A DNA stretch of 64,000 nucleotides from Paranoxybacillus sp035645275 (GTDB lineage Bacteria > Bacillota > Bacilli > Bacillales > Anoxybacillaceae). Made by a program: the position numbers and the translations under genes. The notes beneath the pieces were generated by a model. The model was given only the letters and a program-made list of their open reading frames with translations. It was not told the DNA's origin and did no database searches. Positions 26,196 to 33,591 of this stretch are shown here, piece by piece (the stretch's first letter is position 1; each line of letters opens with the position of its first letter). Location: the NCBI GenBank assembly GCA_035645275.1, contig DASQMX010000031.1, forward strand, positions 186,001-250,000. Direction: 5' to 3'.

Positions 26196-26435
26196 TTAAT
26201 CGCTTTGCCGCATTGATTGAAACATATGAAGCATGAATGAAGCCATTTCCAATGAACTTGTAATTTTCTCTACTTTGTGTGGGATGGTTTGCTGATAATA
26301 ATGAAGAGCAGCAAGTTCAAATGATTGCAAATCACCCGGTTGACGCGCTAACTGGCGATACCAACGCGGCTGTTCACGAATGAATTTTTGTAAGAGCGGT
26401 TTCGCTTGAACATACTGTTGCACTTCTTTCCTCAT
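26196..26435 (-). CDS. ylbE: YlbE-like protein
   Basis: A 79-residue protein. MRKEVQQYVQAKPLLQKFIREQP.WYR and LQSFELAALHYYQQTIPHKVEKI are typical of the YlbE family. Function is unknown. It lies 11 bases after ylbD on the same strand, as in B. subtilis. Confidence 0.88.
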   Translation of the reverse strand: MRKEVQQYVQAKPLLQKFIREQPRWYRQLARQPGDLQSFELAALHYYQQTIPHKVEKITSSLEMASFMLHMFQSMRQSD

Positions 26436-26446
26436 TGCTTATGCTC

Positions 26447-26836
26447 CTAATCTTTTCGAAACGAAAAAGGGTGATGATTTTGCGAGTTTGGATGCGAGTG
26501 ATTGGGATTTGGGTTTCCACTTTGAAACTGTCCGATGACGTTTTGAATGGCAGAAATAGCTTCTTGAAAACTGGCGATATGCTTCTCTAGATTATTGACA
26601 TCCATGTTTTTTAGCGATGACACAATTTTAGACATAAAACTTTCACTTGTACTTGTTTCTGCCTTTTTTGCTTCTTTGTACCGTTCCCAAATTTCGTCTT
26701 CTTCTCCAAATAAATACCAATCCTCATAAAATTCCTTCCACGTTTTATTTCCTCTGCGCACTTCTTTAATCATTTTCGGATGTCTTTTAACAAACTGTTT
26801 AAACTGTTCAACTGAAGGATGTAGATTTTTTCCCAT
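26447..26836 (-). CDS. ylbD: YlbD spore coat-associated protein
   Basis: A 129-residue protein with the family block HPSVEQFKQFVKRHPKMIKEVRRG and WKEFYEDWYLFGEED, a helical middle, and a tail rich in Asn, His, Pro and Ser, as expected for a coat component. YlbD is annotated as a coat protein in B. subtilis; role here is by homology and gene order. Confidence 0.85.
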   Translation of the reverse strand: MGKNLHPSVEQFKQFVKRHPKMIKEVRRGNKTWKEFYEDWYLFGEEDEIWERYKEAKKAETSTSESFMSKIVSSLKNMDVNNLEKHIASFQEAISAIQNVIGQFQSGNPNPNHSHPNSQNHHPFSFRKD

Positions 26837-26946
26837 CGTACCTACCCCTCTATTTTATTAATGCAAATACCTATCATATACTATCCTTTGCTTCATGAAA
26901 ATGTGCACCCATTTTCATTTTTTAATAAAATGCATATAGAGGAGGG

Positions 26947-27297
26947 GTGTTCGTAGTTACAGCGATTGTCATTCCAATACTATTTGCATACTTCTACTAC
27001 TTAACAAAAAAAGAACGAAGAAAGTACTATGAAAAGTGGATGAAAATTAGAAACGTAAAAGAAGAAGCATTGGTAAAAGGCACCGTTATTGACGTTCAAG
27101 AAAGAAAAGAACGATATTATCACCATTACTTTATTCATGTGACTGATGTTGTACTCAATGACAGTCATAAAAAAATTATCGCCAGAACGCAACTTCCGGC
27201 GACAGATATAGTGGAAAAACCAATTTTTCAGAAAGGGAAAACGATTATTAGTTACGGTCAGTGGAGGGATGGAATATTTTTTTCGAGAAGTTTTTAA
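26947..27297 (+). CDS. Hypothetical single-pass membrane protein
   Basis: A 116-residue protein with one N-terminal membrane segment (about 2-20), a strongly basic/acidic juxtamembrane region (KKERRKYYEKW) and a beta-rich C-terminal domain (GTVIDVQERKERYYHHYFIHV). The GTG start at 26947 lies inside GGAGGGGTG, so the ribosome binding site is unusually close and the true start is uncertain. It is on the plus strand against its neighbours, with no counterpart in the B. subtilis ylb order. Confidence 0.55.
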   Translation: MFVVTAIVIPILFAYFYYLTKKERRKYYEKWMKIRNVKEEALVKGTVIDVQERKERYYHHYFIHVTDVVLNDSHKKIIARTQLPATDIVEKPIFQKGKTIISYGQWRDGIFFSRSF

Positions 27298-27306
27298 CGA
27301 GTCATT

Positions 27307-28317
27307 CTACTGAGGTTTAATAAAATTTTGTGTATAGTACTTGTCAAACACTCCTACTCCAAGGTGTGTAAATTGTTTACTTAATAATGTTTCCCGATGG
27401 CTTTGGCTATTTAACCATCCTTCAACCGCGGCAATACCGTCGACATATTGGGCAGCGATATTTTCGCCAGCGATTTGAAAATTCACTCCTGATGATACTA
27501 ATCTTTCCTTTAAATCTCCATGCCGCGGAGATTCATGAGAGAAAAATTGGTTCTCTTTCATATCTTTACTATGTTCATAAGCAACCTTGGATGTTTTTTC
27601 ATCCCAGCGTACCATTCCAACATCATGCCGCTGCCGAATTATATTTGTGATATCTAATATTTGTTTGGCATTTGCTAGTTCTACTTTTTTTTGTTCTTCA
27701 ACTGATAAAGGTTTTGGCTCTAACAGTTCACCGCGATAAACTAATTCATAAGGGCGCATTTTTATTAATGTTTCCGCATCCATAAAACGAACGCTTGATA
27801 CTCTCCCTGTAAACCGATCAACATAAATTTGCGCATACACATCCCCTAATTTGACAAGCGGTTGAAATGTTAAATCCTCTTCCGACAATTCAAAGCGATA
27901 TGTACCACTTTCAAGAGAAACGGGAATGCTTGAATCAATAGGAAACTTTTTAAAGACATCCTTGATTGGCTGATTAATTTGAAATGGTCTTACATTTACT
28001 TTCTCACCACAAACATAGGCTGTAACAACACGATTTTTCAATATCCCTATTTGAAAATACGTTTGCGGCTGGTGATTATAAATCCACCACTTATAATCAT
28101 AGGCCGAATAGTCAATACGCACCGGCTCACCAAATTGCTTTTTTACTTCTTCCGCACTTTTTCCAATCAGTGATACAATCCCTTCTGATGCTGATACTTG
28201 TTTTAGCAAATTATCATCTTGTATATGTTCCTGTTTTTGTTCAGGACGTGATGAATCTTCAGGAAAAAAATAAAAAAAGCCAACCGATAGCAATAATACG
28301 ACGAGAAACCATTTCAT
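27307..28317 (-). CDS. ylbC: CAP-domain protein YlbC
   Basis: A 336-residue exported protein: signal/anchor at about 2-17, an N-terminal CAP-associated domain (about 45-185) and a C-terminal CAP/SCP domain with RHDVGMVRWDEKTSKVAYEHSKDM, FFSHESPRHGDLKERL and AGENIAA. ATG at 28317 is the start that exposes the signal sequence; the frame runs upstream for 25 codons without a signal. In B. subtilis ylbC neighbours ylbB and ylbD likewise. Function is unknown. Confidence 0.88.
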   Translation of the reverse strand: MKWFLVVLLLSVGFFYFFPEDSSRPEQKQEHIQDDNLLKQVSASEGIVSLIGKSAEEVKKQFGEPVRIDYSAYDYKWWIYNHQPQTYFQIGILKNRVVTAYVCGEKVNVRPFQINQPIKDVFKKFPIDSSIPVSLESGTYRFELSEEDLTFQPLVKLGDVYAQIYVDRFTGRVSSVRFMDAETLIKMRPYELVYRGELLEPKPLSVEEQKKVELANAKQILDITNIIRQRHDVGMVRWDEKTSKVAYEHSKDMKENQFFSHESPRHGDLKERLVSSGVNFQIAGENIAAQYVDGIAAVEGWLNSQSHRETLLSKQFTHLGVGVFDKYYTQNFIKPQ

Positions 28318-28433
28318 CGTGTGAAAATCACCCTCTTTCATAACCATTGCTATTGTCATTATATCCTTATTTATCCAATAAAAACACTTCAACCAAAAGA
28401 AAACACATTAAATTTAAAGTTTTATTACCAAAA

Positions 28434-28536
28434 GTAAAGGGTCACAGGTCCCTCAACCACCATATTTATGGGCAATCGAAAGAAAAAGCCCTTAAATATC
28501 TTGTCATGGTCGAGGGAGTCAGACCCTTTGAGACAC
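28434..28536. repeat. Divergent palindromic repeat, ylbC-ylbB gap
   Basis: TAAAGGGTC / GACCCTTTG and TCCCTCAACCA / TGGTCGAGGGA form two nested stems, and the right side carries GAGACACCCC, close to the GAGACAGCC arm of the dispersed repeats. The left GGCTG arm is not visible. It ends at the ylbB stop. Membership of the family is uncertain. Confidence 0.5.
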
Positions 28537-28538
28537 CC

Positions 28539-28964
28539 CTAATGAGTATGATGTTGTTCAGATATTTCGCTCAAAGCATGTCCTGCATTTTGATCAGAAT
28601 ATGAATTAGTTGCTAAATCTCCTAATGAAACCATACCAACTAACTTCCCGTTCTCTACAACAGGCAAGCGGCGAATTTGATGTTTCGCCATCAGCTGTAC
28701 TGCTTCTTGAACGGAAGTATCCGGAGAAACAGTAACGAGATTTTCACTCATCACATTTGTTACTTGATTCGATCCTGAACGTTTCTCTGCGATGCCACGC
28801 ACAACCAAATCTCGATCAGTAATCAATCCGATTAACCGGCCATTTTCCACAATCGGAATCGCTCCTACATCTAAATCGCGCATTTTTACAGCAACTTCAT
28901 AAACATTATCAAGCGGTGTACAGTATTCAACGTTCGTCGTCATTACATCGCGTACGGTTTGCAC
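28539..28964 (-). CDS. ylbB: CBS-domain pair protein YlbB
   Basis: A 141-residue protein made of two CBS motifs: residues about 1-60 (VRDVMTTNVEYCTPLDNVYEVA, LIGLITDRDLVVRGIA) and 66-125 (VMSENLVTVSPDTSVQEAVQLM, LVGMVSLGDLAT). Such Bateman modules bind adenine nucleotides. The start is GTG at 28964, with TAGGGGGAA upstream. Ligand and target are unknown. Confidence 0.9.
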   Translation of the reverse strand: MQTVRDVMTTNVEYCTPLDNVYEVAVKMRDLDVGAIPIVENGRLIGLITDRDLVVRGIAEKRSGSNQVTNVMSENLVTVSPDTSVQEAVQLMAKHQIRRLPVVENGKLVGMVSLGDLATNSYSDQNAGHALSEISEQHHTH

Positions 28965-28983
28965 AATAAATTCCCCCTACTGT

Positions 28984-29607
28984 TTATTTGCCAATAAACA
29001 TTTGCGTCCAATAATGCCCATAAGAACCACCTCTCGCATATCCAACACCAATATGCGTTACGTCTCTCTTTAGAATGTTGGCGCGATGTCCTGGGCTATT
29101 CATCCAAGCGTTTACTACTTCCTGTGGCGTCCGCTGTCCAGCTGCTATATTTTCCGCTGCTGTCCGGTAGCTGATTCCAAAGTTTTTCATCATCGTAAAT
29201 GGTGAGCCGTATGTTGGGGAATTGTGTGAAAAATAGTTCTTATCCCTCATATCAACCGATTTATAGCGTGCTACTCTTGCTAATTGCCAGTCAATTTGTA
29301 ATGCTGGCAAACCATATTTTGCACGCTGTTGATTCGTCAAACGCACCACTTCGTTTTCAATACTTTTTACATCGTCGAGAATCGGGATATTTACCTTTTG
29401 CCCCGGATAAATTAAATTCGGGTTAGGAAACTGTGGATTGGCCTTAATAATTTCCGATAATCCTACTTGATAGCGGACAGCAATTTTCCATAATGTATCT
29501 CCTGGCCGGACCGTATATGTCGTTGTCCCTTGACCATGCGCCATATGCGGCATTCCTGCGATAAGAAAAAACACACTAAGCAAAATCGAAATCATAGTCT
29601 TTTTCAT
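28984..29607 (-). CDS. Exported LysM and CAP-domain protein (YkwD/SafA-like)
   Basis: A 207-residue secreted protein: signal peptide ending near AHGQG (about 25), one LysM (about 30-76, TYTVRPGDTLWKIAVRYQV ... YPGQKVNIP), and a CAP/SCP domain (about 85-205) with NYFSHNSPTYGSPFTMM, AAENIAAG and PGHRANIL. LysM implies peptidoglycan or spore-coat binding. Similar LysM-CAP proteins are common in spore formers. It is close to ylbB but not part of the B. subtilis order. Confidence 0.85.
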   Translation of the reverse strand: MKKTMISILLSVFFLIAGMPHMAHGQGTTTYTVRPGDTLWKIAVRYQVGLSEIIKANPQFPNPNLIYPGQKVNIPILDDVKSIENEVVRLTNQQRAKYGLPALQIDWQLARVARYKSVDMRDKNYFSHNSPTYGSPFTMMKNFGISYRTAAENIAAGQRTPQEVVNAWMNSPGHRANILKRDVTHIGVGYARGGSYGHYWTQMFIGK

Positions 29608-29704
29608 ATCGATTTCCTCCTTTCGCTCTTTAGTTTGACCAAATTCACAAAAAACTCACGAACAAATTAAATTTTTTGTTTCTTCTCATTTCCATAACTA
29701 TAGA

Positions 29705-29733
29705 TTGAAAGTTGACCGCTTTCATACTATTAT
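29705..29733 (+). promoter_or_regulatory. Sigma-A-like promoter of the YugN-family gene
   Basis: TTGAAA (29705-29710), 17-base spacer, TATTAT (29728-29733), about 87 bases before the ATG at 29820. Confidence 0.6.
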
Positions 29734-29819
29734 TAATGAAGGGATATTTCTTTTTATTTTCTATTTAGCTGGAGCATGGTCAGTTGCTTTGAAGTTTTTA
29801 TTAGGAGGGAAATTACATA

Positions 29820-30179
29820 ATGAGATTCGAAAATACGGGAATCGAAAACCAAACAGTAGAATTGTCTCAACTAGACGATTTAATGGAAAGTCTAGGATTT
29901 GTGCGCGCAAGCCAATGGGATTATGACCGGGTAACATATGACCGTAAATTTGAAATAAAAAATGACGTTTATTATTTACGCGTTCAAGGCTATGCTGTAG
30001 AAGGCGATGTGGGTGCGCGTTACGCATTAATTAAACTCCTTCCGCCTTTACTTGGCAAACATTATTACCCACATGGAGTCGAATACGGTGAAGGAGAAAA
30101 CTTCCCAACTTCATTAGTAAACCAATGTCAAACAATCTTATCGAAAGTAAAAGAAGGCTTAGCTAAATTCCAAGGGTAA
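29820..30179 (+). CDS. ylbA: YugN-like family protein (YlbA position)
   Basis: A 119-residue cytosolic protein: LDDLMESLGFVRASQWDYDRVTYDRK and YYLRVQGYAVEGDVGARYALIKLLPPLLGKHYYPHG fit the YugN-like family. ATG at 29820 follows TTAGGAGGG. Gene order between cta and ylbB gives the ylbA name. Function is unknown. Confidence 0.8.
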   Translation: MRFENTGIENQTVELSQLDDLMESLGFVRASQWDYDRVTYDRKFEIKNDVYYLRVQGYAVEGDVGARYALIKLLPPLLGKHYYPHGVEYGEGENFPTSLVNQCQTILSKVKEGLAKFQG

Positions 30180-30182
30180 CAT

Positions 30183-30299
30183 AGAAAAGCGAAGGCGAGC
30201 GCCTAATGCCGGAGGAAAATGTTCTTCCGACGAGAAATACTTGCATTTCGACGGAGGAAGGTTATTTTCCACTAGGCATTGCGAGCCGAGCTAGACAAT
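30183..30299. repeat. Structured tandem repeat, unit 1
   Basis: Starts AGAAAAGCG and ends GAGCTAGACAAT. GCCTAATGCC pairs with GGCATTGCG and GGAAAAT with ATTTTCC, enclosing the conserved motifs TGTTCTTC and GAAGGTTAT. Only the ends and those motifs are shared with unit 2; the stems differ but remain paired. Confidence 0.75.
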
Positions 30300-30300
30300 T

Positions 30301-30421
30301 AGAAAAGCGGAGGCACCGTGGTTAGCTCTCGAAGCCAAATGTTCTTCATCCGCAGAAGTGCTTGTCACTTCAAGGGGGAAGGTTATTTGGCATAGAGAGC
30401 TAGGTGCCGGAGCTAGACAAT
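30301..30421. repeat. Structured tandem repeat, unit 2
   Basis: Same start AGAAAAGCG and end GGAGCTAGACAAT as unit 1. Its own stems are GTTAGCTCTCG / AGAGAGCTAGG and GCCAAAT / ATTTGGC around TGTTCTTC and GAAGGTTAT. Confidence 0.75.
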
Positions 30422-30423
30422 AA

Positions 30424-30456
30424 CGAAAAGCGGAGGCACCGTAGTTAGCTCTCGAA
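30424..30456. repeat. Structured tandem repeat, truncated unit 3
   Basis: Reproduces the first 33 bases of unit 2 with one change (GTAG for GTGG) and then stops at the next terminator, so it is a truncated third unit. Confidence 0.65.
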
Positions 30457-30468
30457 ATGGTAAACTAA

Positions 30469-30500
30469 AAAAACGCATAGGTTCTCTCTATGCGTTTTTT
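30469..30500. terminator. Bidirectional terminator
   Basis: AAAAACGCATAG / CTATGCGTTTTT, 7-base loop. The right arm includes the TAG stop of the Asp23-like gene. Confidence 0.9.
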
Positions 30501-30796
30501 CTATACACTAAATTTTGAACAGTTATATTCACATGCTCAACTGTAAAATTCGTCATCTCTTCAATTTCTTCTTTAATATGCTTTTGCAACTTCTCGCAAA
30601 CATGAAGAATATTTGAGCCATATTTCATCGTCATTTTCAAAAAAACCGTGCAACACTCGTTTCGTTCGAAAACAATATCAATTGATGTATCAGGAAGAAT
30701 AATTTCCTCATATTCGTGTAAACACATCATTGTAATCGTAATGAATGTCAAGGAAGCCACATCTGAACGCCTTTTTAAACGCACTGCCACTCTCAT
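30488..30796 (-). CDS. Asp23/Gls24-like small protein
   Basis: A 102-residue protein whose C-terminal half (MTMKYGSNILHVCEKLQKHIKEEIEEMTNFTVEHVNITVQNLVY) matches the Asp23/Gls24 (DUF322) pattern. The N-terminal part (VRLKRRSDVASLTFITITMMCLHEYE) is not typical, and the usual GVxG segment is missing. The ATG at 30796 has GGGGAG close upstream. It is monocistronic, ahead of the cta block. Family call is tentative. Confidence 0.6.
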   Translation of the reverse strand: MRVAVRLKRRSDVASLTFITITMMCLHEYEEIILPDTSIDIVFERNECCTVFLKMTMKYGSNILHVCEKLQKHIKEEIEEMTNFTVEHVNITVQNLVYRKNA

Positions 30797-30913
30797 CGCT
30801 CCCCTTCCCGATATAAAATAAGAACATCCCGTCCACTTTTACATTCCTATAGCATTTATTATACATATGATATGATTCGGATGAAAAATATGACAAAACA
30901 TTGAGCTGCAAAT

Positions 30914-30928
30914 GTCATAGCCTATGAC
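30914..30928. promoter_or_regulatory. GTCATAG-C-CTATGAC palindrome
   Basis: A perfect 7 bp inverted repeat around one base, about 118 bases upstream of the Asp23-like gene. It has the form of an operator; no regulator is recognised. Confidence 0.3.
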
Positions 30929-30950
30929 TTTAACATTTATTCACACAACA

Positions 30951-30989
30951 AAAACAGTCAGACCTCACTCAAGGAAGCCTGACTGTTTT
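30951..30989 (-). terminator. Terminator after the ctaM-like gene
   Basis: AAAACAGTCAG / CTGACTGTTTT with a 17-base loop. It also contains GTCAGACCTCAC, the 12-base core of the dispersed repeat's middle arm, so it may be a collapsed copy. Confidence 0.85.
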
Positions 30990-30991
30990 CG

Positions 30992-31459
30992 CTAAAAGCC
31001 TAAAATTGCTTTAATAACAGACGTTGTTTCTCCACCGCGGTAAAATACATAAAGAAGCAAATAAACAGCAACCCCAGTCGTTGCGGTAAAAAACCATATT
31101 ACACTTGTAACCGGACCTAGCTTTTTATGTTTAACCAAATTATTTTTAAAGCCCGATAAAAGGGTAACGATTCCAAAAATAGCACCGACAGTCGCCAAGA
31201 CGATATGGAAAAATAAAAAGATGGTGTAATAAATTTTTATATCATCAGGACCGCCAAAGCTAGTATTGCCGATAAAGATCGTTCTTGATAAATAAATGAG
31301 GAAGAACAACAACGCAAACACAGCTGCCCAAATCATCACTTTTTTATGGGCTTCCACTTTTCGCTGACGAATTAAATACCATCCAATTGCGACAAATATT
31401 GCACTCAAAACGATGAAACTAGTGCTAATAGTAGGCAAAATCGGTAATGAATGCTCCAT
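30992..31459 (-). CDS. ctaM: DUF420 membrane protein (CtaM/YozB family)
   Basis: A 155-residue protein with four hydrophobic segments; conserved HSLPILPTISTSFIVLS, RRKVEAHKKVM-like (RQRKVEAHKKVMIWA), RTIFIGNTSFGGP and KLGPVTSVIWFFTA blocks define DUF420. In Staphylococcus aureus CtaM is needed for haem-copper oxidase activity. The ATG at 31459 follows GAGAGG by about 9 bases and gives the family's usual N-terminus. Adjacent to ctaG, so an oxidase-assembly role is likely. Confidence 0.82.
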   Translation of the reverse strand: MEHSLPILPTISTSFIVLSAIFVAIGWYLIRQRKVEAHKKVMIWAAVFALLFFLIYLSRTIFIGNTSFGGPDDIKIYYTIFLFFHIVLATVGAIFGIVTLLSGFKNNLVKHKKLGPVTSVIWFFTATTGVAVYLLLYVFYRGGETTSVIKAILGF

Positions 31460-31575
31460 TTTTCGTGTCCTCTCTTCATCTATATCTAATTCTCTTTTTT
31501 CAAGTTTTATTTTAGTAGAGTTATCCTGATTTTTCAATAAACAAGCGGTTTTAAATAGCGTTTAAAACACGAAAA

Positions 31576-31600
31576 CGGGACAAGCAAATGCTTATTCCCG
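31576..31600 (-). terminator. Terminator after ctaG
   Basis: CGGGACAAGC / GCTTATTCCCG hairpin with a single mismatch, followed by TTTTC on the minus strand. A second perfect 8 bp inverted repeat (GTTTTAAA / TTTAAAAC, 31548-31568) follows. Confidence 0.65.
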
Positions 31601-31615
31601 CTGAAAAATAAATTA

Positions 31616-32515
31616 CTATTCAGAAGGTTGCGGAGATATAGTTGCATCGATGGTTTCTTTTTCCCGTTCTTTTTTATACCATTCGATAAAAATAAAGAAA
31701 AGCATTGCACCATATACAATTTCCTGAATAATTTTCATAAGCACTCCGCCCAGTTGCTGGTCATGGAGAATGGACATTGACATAAACATTTGTGGGCCTG
31801 TTAAATCAAGAGAAGTTAATGTTCCAGTAGGCACACAAAGTTCAAGTGCGTTCATCCATGCTTGCGGGTCATAATAGGTTGCATACAATGGATCATTCGC
31901 AAAAATAATTAACGCACAAGCTGGTGTGATCAAGATACCATCTGCGAAAATATATCCAACCTTTTTAATTCCCGTAATCGTCGGCCAATCAGGTAATTTA
32001 TTCACTAAAGGCCACCACATCATAAGCGCCGCAACAAAAATGACTGTTGTAACAGCAGCGTGTAAAAATACGTTTGTTTTAACAATATCAAAAATGAATG
32101 GAACGTGATAAAAAGAGAAAAGCCCATTAAATAAAATGAGTGAAATAAGCGGTTTTGTAAAAAACAAAACTGTTCTCTTTAGTGCTTTTATACGAAACAT
32201 ACGTTCAAACATCCAGTTTGGAATCCCTAAAATAAGTAGCTGCGGGATAATCAAGTTAAGAACGGCCATTTGTATCATATGAGCGCTAAACATCAAATGA
32301 CCAAGTAAATCAATCGGTGAACCTTTACAAATATAAAGCAAAACAATACCAACTACAAAAAACGCTTTTTGTTTTCTTGTCGCCGGTCCTTCATTTGTAA
32401 AACGAGAGCTCCACGGACCAACCATCATAAAATACAGCCATGTAATAACTAATAATGACATAAAGAAAAATGGACTCCATAGCGCAGCAAAGCCAAACAT
32501 ATTTAATGATGCCAT
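31616..32515 (-). CDS. ctaG: Cytochrome c oxidase assembly factor CtaG
   Basis: A 299-residue polytopic membrane protein of the caa3_CtaG family, required for caa3 oxidase assembly in B. subtilis. Family blocks: WSPFFF, GSPIDLLGHLMFSAHMIQM, YHVPFIFD, MWWPLVNKLPDWP and SILHDQQLGGVLMKIIQEIVYG. A terminator and a separate promoter-like region set it apart from ctaCDEF. Confidence 0.93.
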   Translation of the reverse strand: MASLNMFGFAALWSPFFFMSLLVITWLYFMMVGPWSSRFTNEGPATRKQKAFFVVGIVLLYICKGSPIDLLGHLMFSAHMIQMAVLNLIIPQLLILGIPNWMFERMFRIKALKRTVLFFTKPLISLILFNGLFSFYHVPFIFDIVKTNVFLHAAVTTVIFVAALMMWWPLVNKLPDWPTITGIKKVGYIFADGILITPACALIIFANDPLYATYYDPQAWMNALELCVPTGTLTSLDLTGPQMFMSMSILHDQQLGGVLMKIIQEIVYGAMLFFIFIEWYKKEREKETIDATISPQPSE

Positions 32516-32545
32516 CGTTGTTTCACCTCGATTCTTTCCCTATTC

Positions 32546-32593
32546 ATTATACTACAATTGTAACGTTTGTACATTGTGAAACTTTTGTGAAAA
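32546..32593 (-). promoter_or_regulatory. ctaG promoter region with ResD-like repeats
   Basis: A perfect TATAAT on the minus strand (32551-32546) has only a weak -35 (TGTACA, 16-base spacer). On the plus strand TTGTGAA (32574-32580) and TTTTGTGAA (32583-32591) lie just upstream; they resemble the TTTGTGAAT sites described for ResD. Inference only. Confidence 0.35.
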
Positions 32594-32595
32594 AT

Positions 32596-32627
32596 AAAAG
32601 GAAATCAGCTAAAGCTGATTTCCTTTT
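32596..32627 (-). terminator. Terminator after ctaF
   Basis: AAAAGGAAATCAGCT / AGCTGATTTCCTTTT, a long perfect stem with T run on both strands. It ends the ctaCDEF transcript. Confidence 0.9.
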
Positions 32628-32633
32628 TATTTG

Positions 32634-32966
32634 TTACCACCAAACAACGGTCATAAACGCCCAAATAGTTAGAAACGCAACAAATACGCCGCCATAAAGG
32701 AACAACGCTGGTAATTCATGACCTTTGTGGCTCATATGCATGAAATAATATAATTGGAATACAACTTGCACAGCAGCAAGAAGCACAATAAATGGAACAG
32801 AAAACCAAGGTGAAAATTGGTCATAACCAACTGCGAAAAACGCAATGAGCGTTAAGAAAATCATTAGCGCGAATGAAATGACTTGATGTTTCATATCTTC
32901 CGCATTTTTCTTGCGGCGATATGCTAAATCAACATTTGGGTTACCTGAATTTGTATGATTTGCCAT
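32634..32966 (-). CDS. ctaF: Cytochrome c oxidase subunit IV (caa3)
   Basis: A 110-residue membrane protein with three hydrophobic segments; the N-terminal RRKKNAEDMKHQVISFALMIFLT and the FQLYYFMHMSHKGHE block are typical of bacterial oxidase subunit IVB. It starts 4 bases after ctaE and closes the operon. Confidence 0.93.
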   Translation of the reverse strand: MANHTNSGNPNVDLAYRRKKNAEDMKHQVISFALMIFLTLIAFFAVGYDQFSPWFSVPFIVLLAAVQVVFQLYYFMHMSHKGHELPALFLYGGVFVAFLTIWAFMTVVWW

Positions 32967-32970
32967 ACAA

Positions 32971-33591
32971 TCACCCCACCATTCCCATTAAGTATACAAC
33001 TGTGAAAATGAATACCCATACAACGTCAATAAAGTGCCAGTAAAGGCTTGCCACATAAAACTTTGGTGCGTTGTAAAGGTCAAGACCGCGCTTAGCGTTG
33101 CGAATCATAAGCGTTAAAATCCATAATAAACCAAATGCAACGTGACTACCATGCAGGCCAACTAATGTATAGAAGGCAGATGAGAAGGCACTTGTTGAAA
33201 ATTTATGGCCCTCATGCACATACTCACTGAACTCGAAAATTTCTAACCCTAAGAAGCTTGCCCCTAACAATACAGTGATGCCAAGCCAAAGCTGCATTTT
33301 CTTAAAGTCAAAGTTTTTCATATGGTACATTGCATACACGCTCGTTAAGCTACTTGTTAATAAGAGCATTGTAGCAACAAACACGAGGGGTAATTTAAAC
33401 AATTCCTCAGCTGTTGGACCACCAGCTGTTTTATCTCTTAGCGCTAAGAAAGTGGCAAAGAGGGAGGCGAAAAGAACTGTCTCTCCCCCTAAGAAAAACC
33501 AGAATCCTAAAAATTTATTTTTCCCTTCGAGGGTGGCTTTTTCAGGTGATGCTGGGAATGTTTCCGCCGTTAATTTTTCTTCAACATGCAT
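32971..33591 (-). CDS. ctaE: Cytochrome c oxidase subunit III (caa3)
   Basis: A 206-residue protein of five membrane segments, shorter than the seven-segment mitochondrial type as usual for Bacillus. Blocks LGFWFFLGGETVLFASLFATFLALR, EYVHEGHKFSTSAFSSAFYTLVGLHGSHVAFG and YWHFIDVVWVFIFTVVYL are diagnostic. Its ATG overlaps the ctaD stop by one base (TAATG). Confidence 0.96.
   Translation of the reverse strand: MHVEEKLTAETFPASPEKATLEGKNKFLGFWFFLGGETVLFASLFATFLALRDKTAGGPTAEELFKLPLVFVATMLLLTSSLTSVYAMYHMKNFDFKKMQLWLGITVLLGASFLGLEIFEFSEYVHEGHKFSTSAFSSAFYTLVGLHGSHVAFGLLWILTLMIRNAKRGLDLYNAPKFYVASLYWHFIDVVWVFIFTVVYLMGMVG

Noticed and set aside
29705..30027. Two overlapping frames around the YugN-like gene start
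   Set aside because: Both are out-of-phase shadows; the YugN-like frame has the ribosome binding site and family similarity.
30708..30911. Minus-strand frame of 67 codons overlapping the Asp23-like gene
   Set aside because: No ribosome binding site or similarity. Considered as a frameshifted N-terminus, but the join would not restore the Asp23 pattern.
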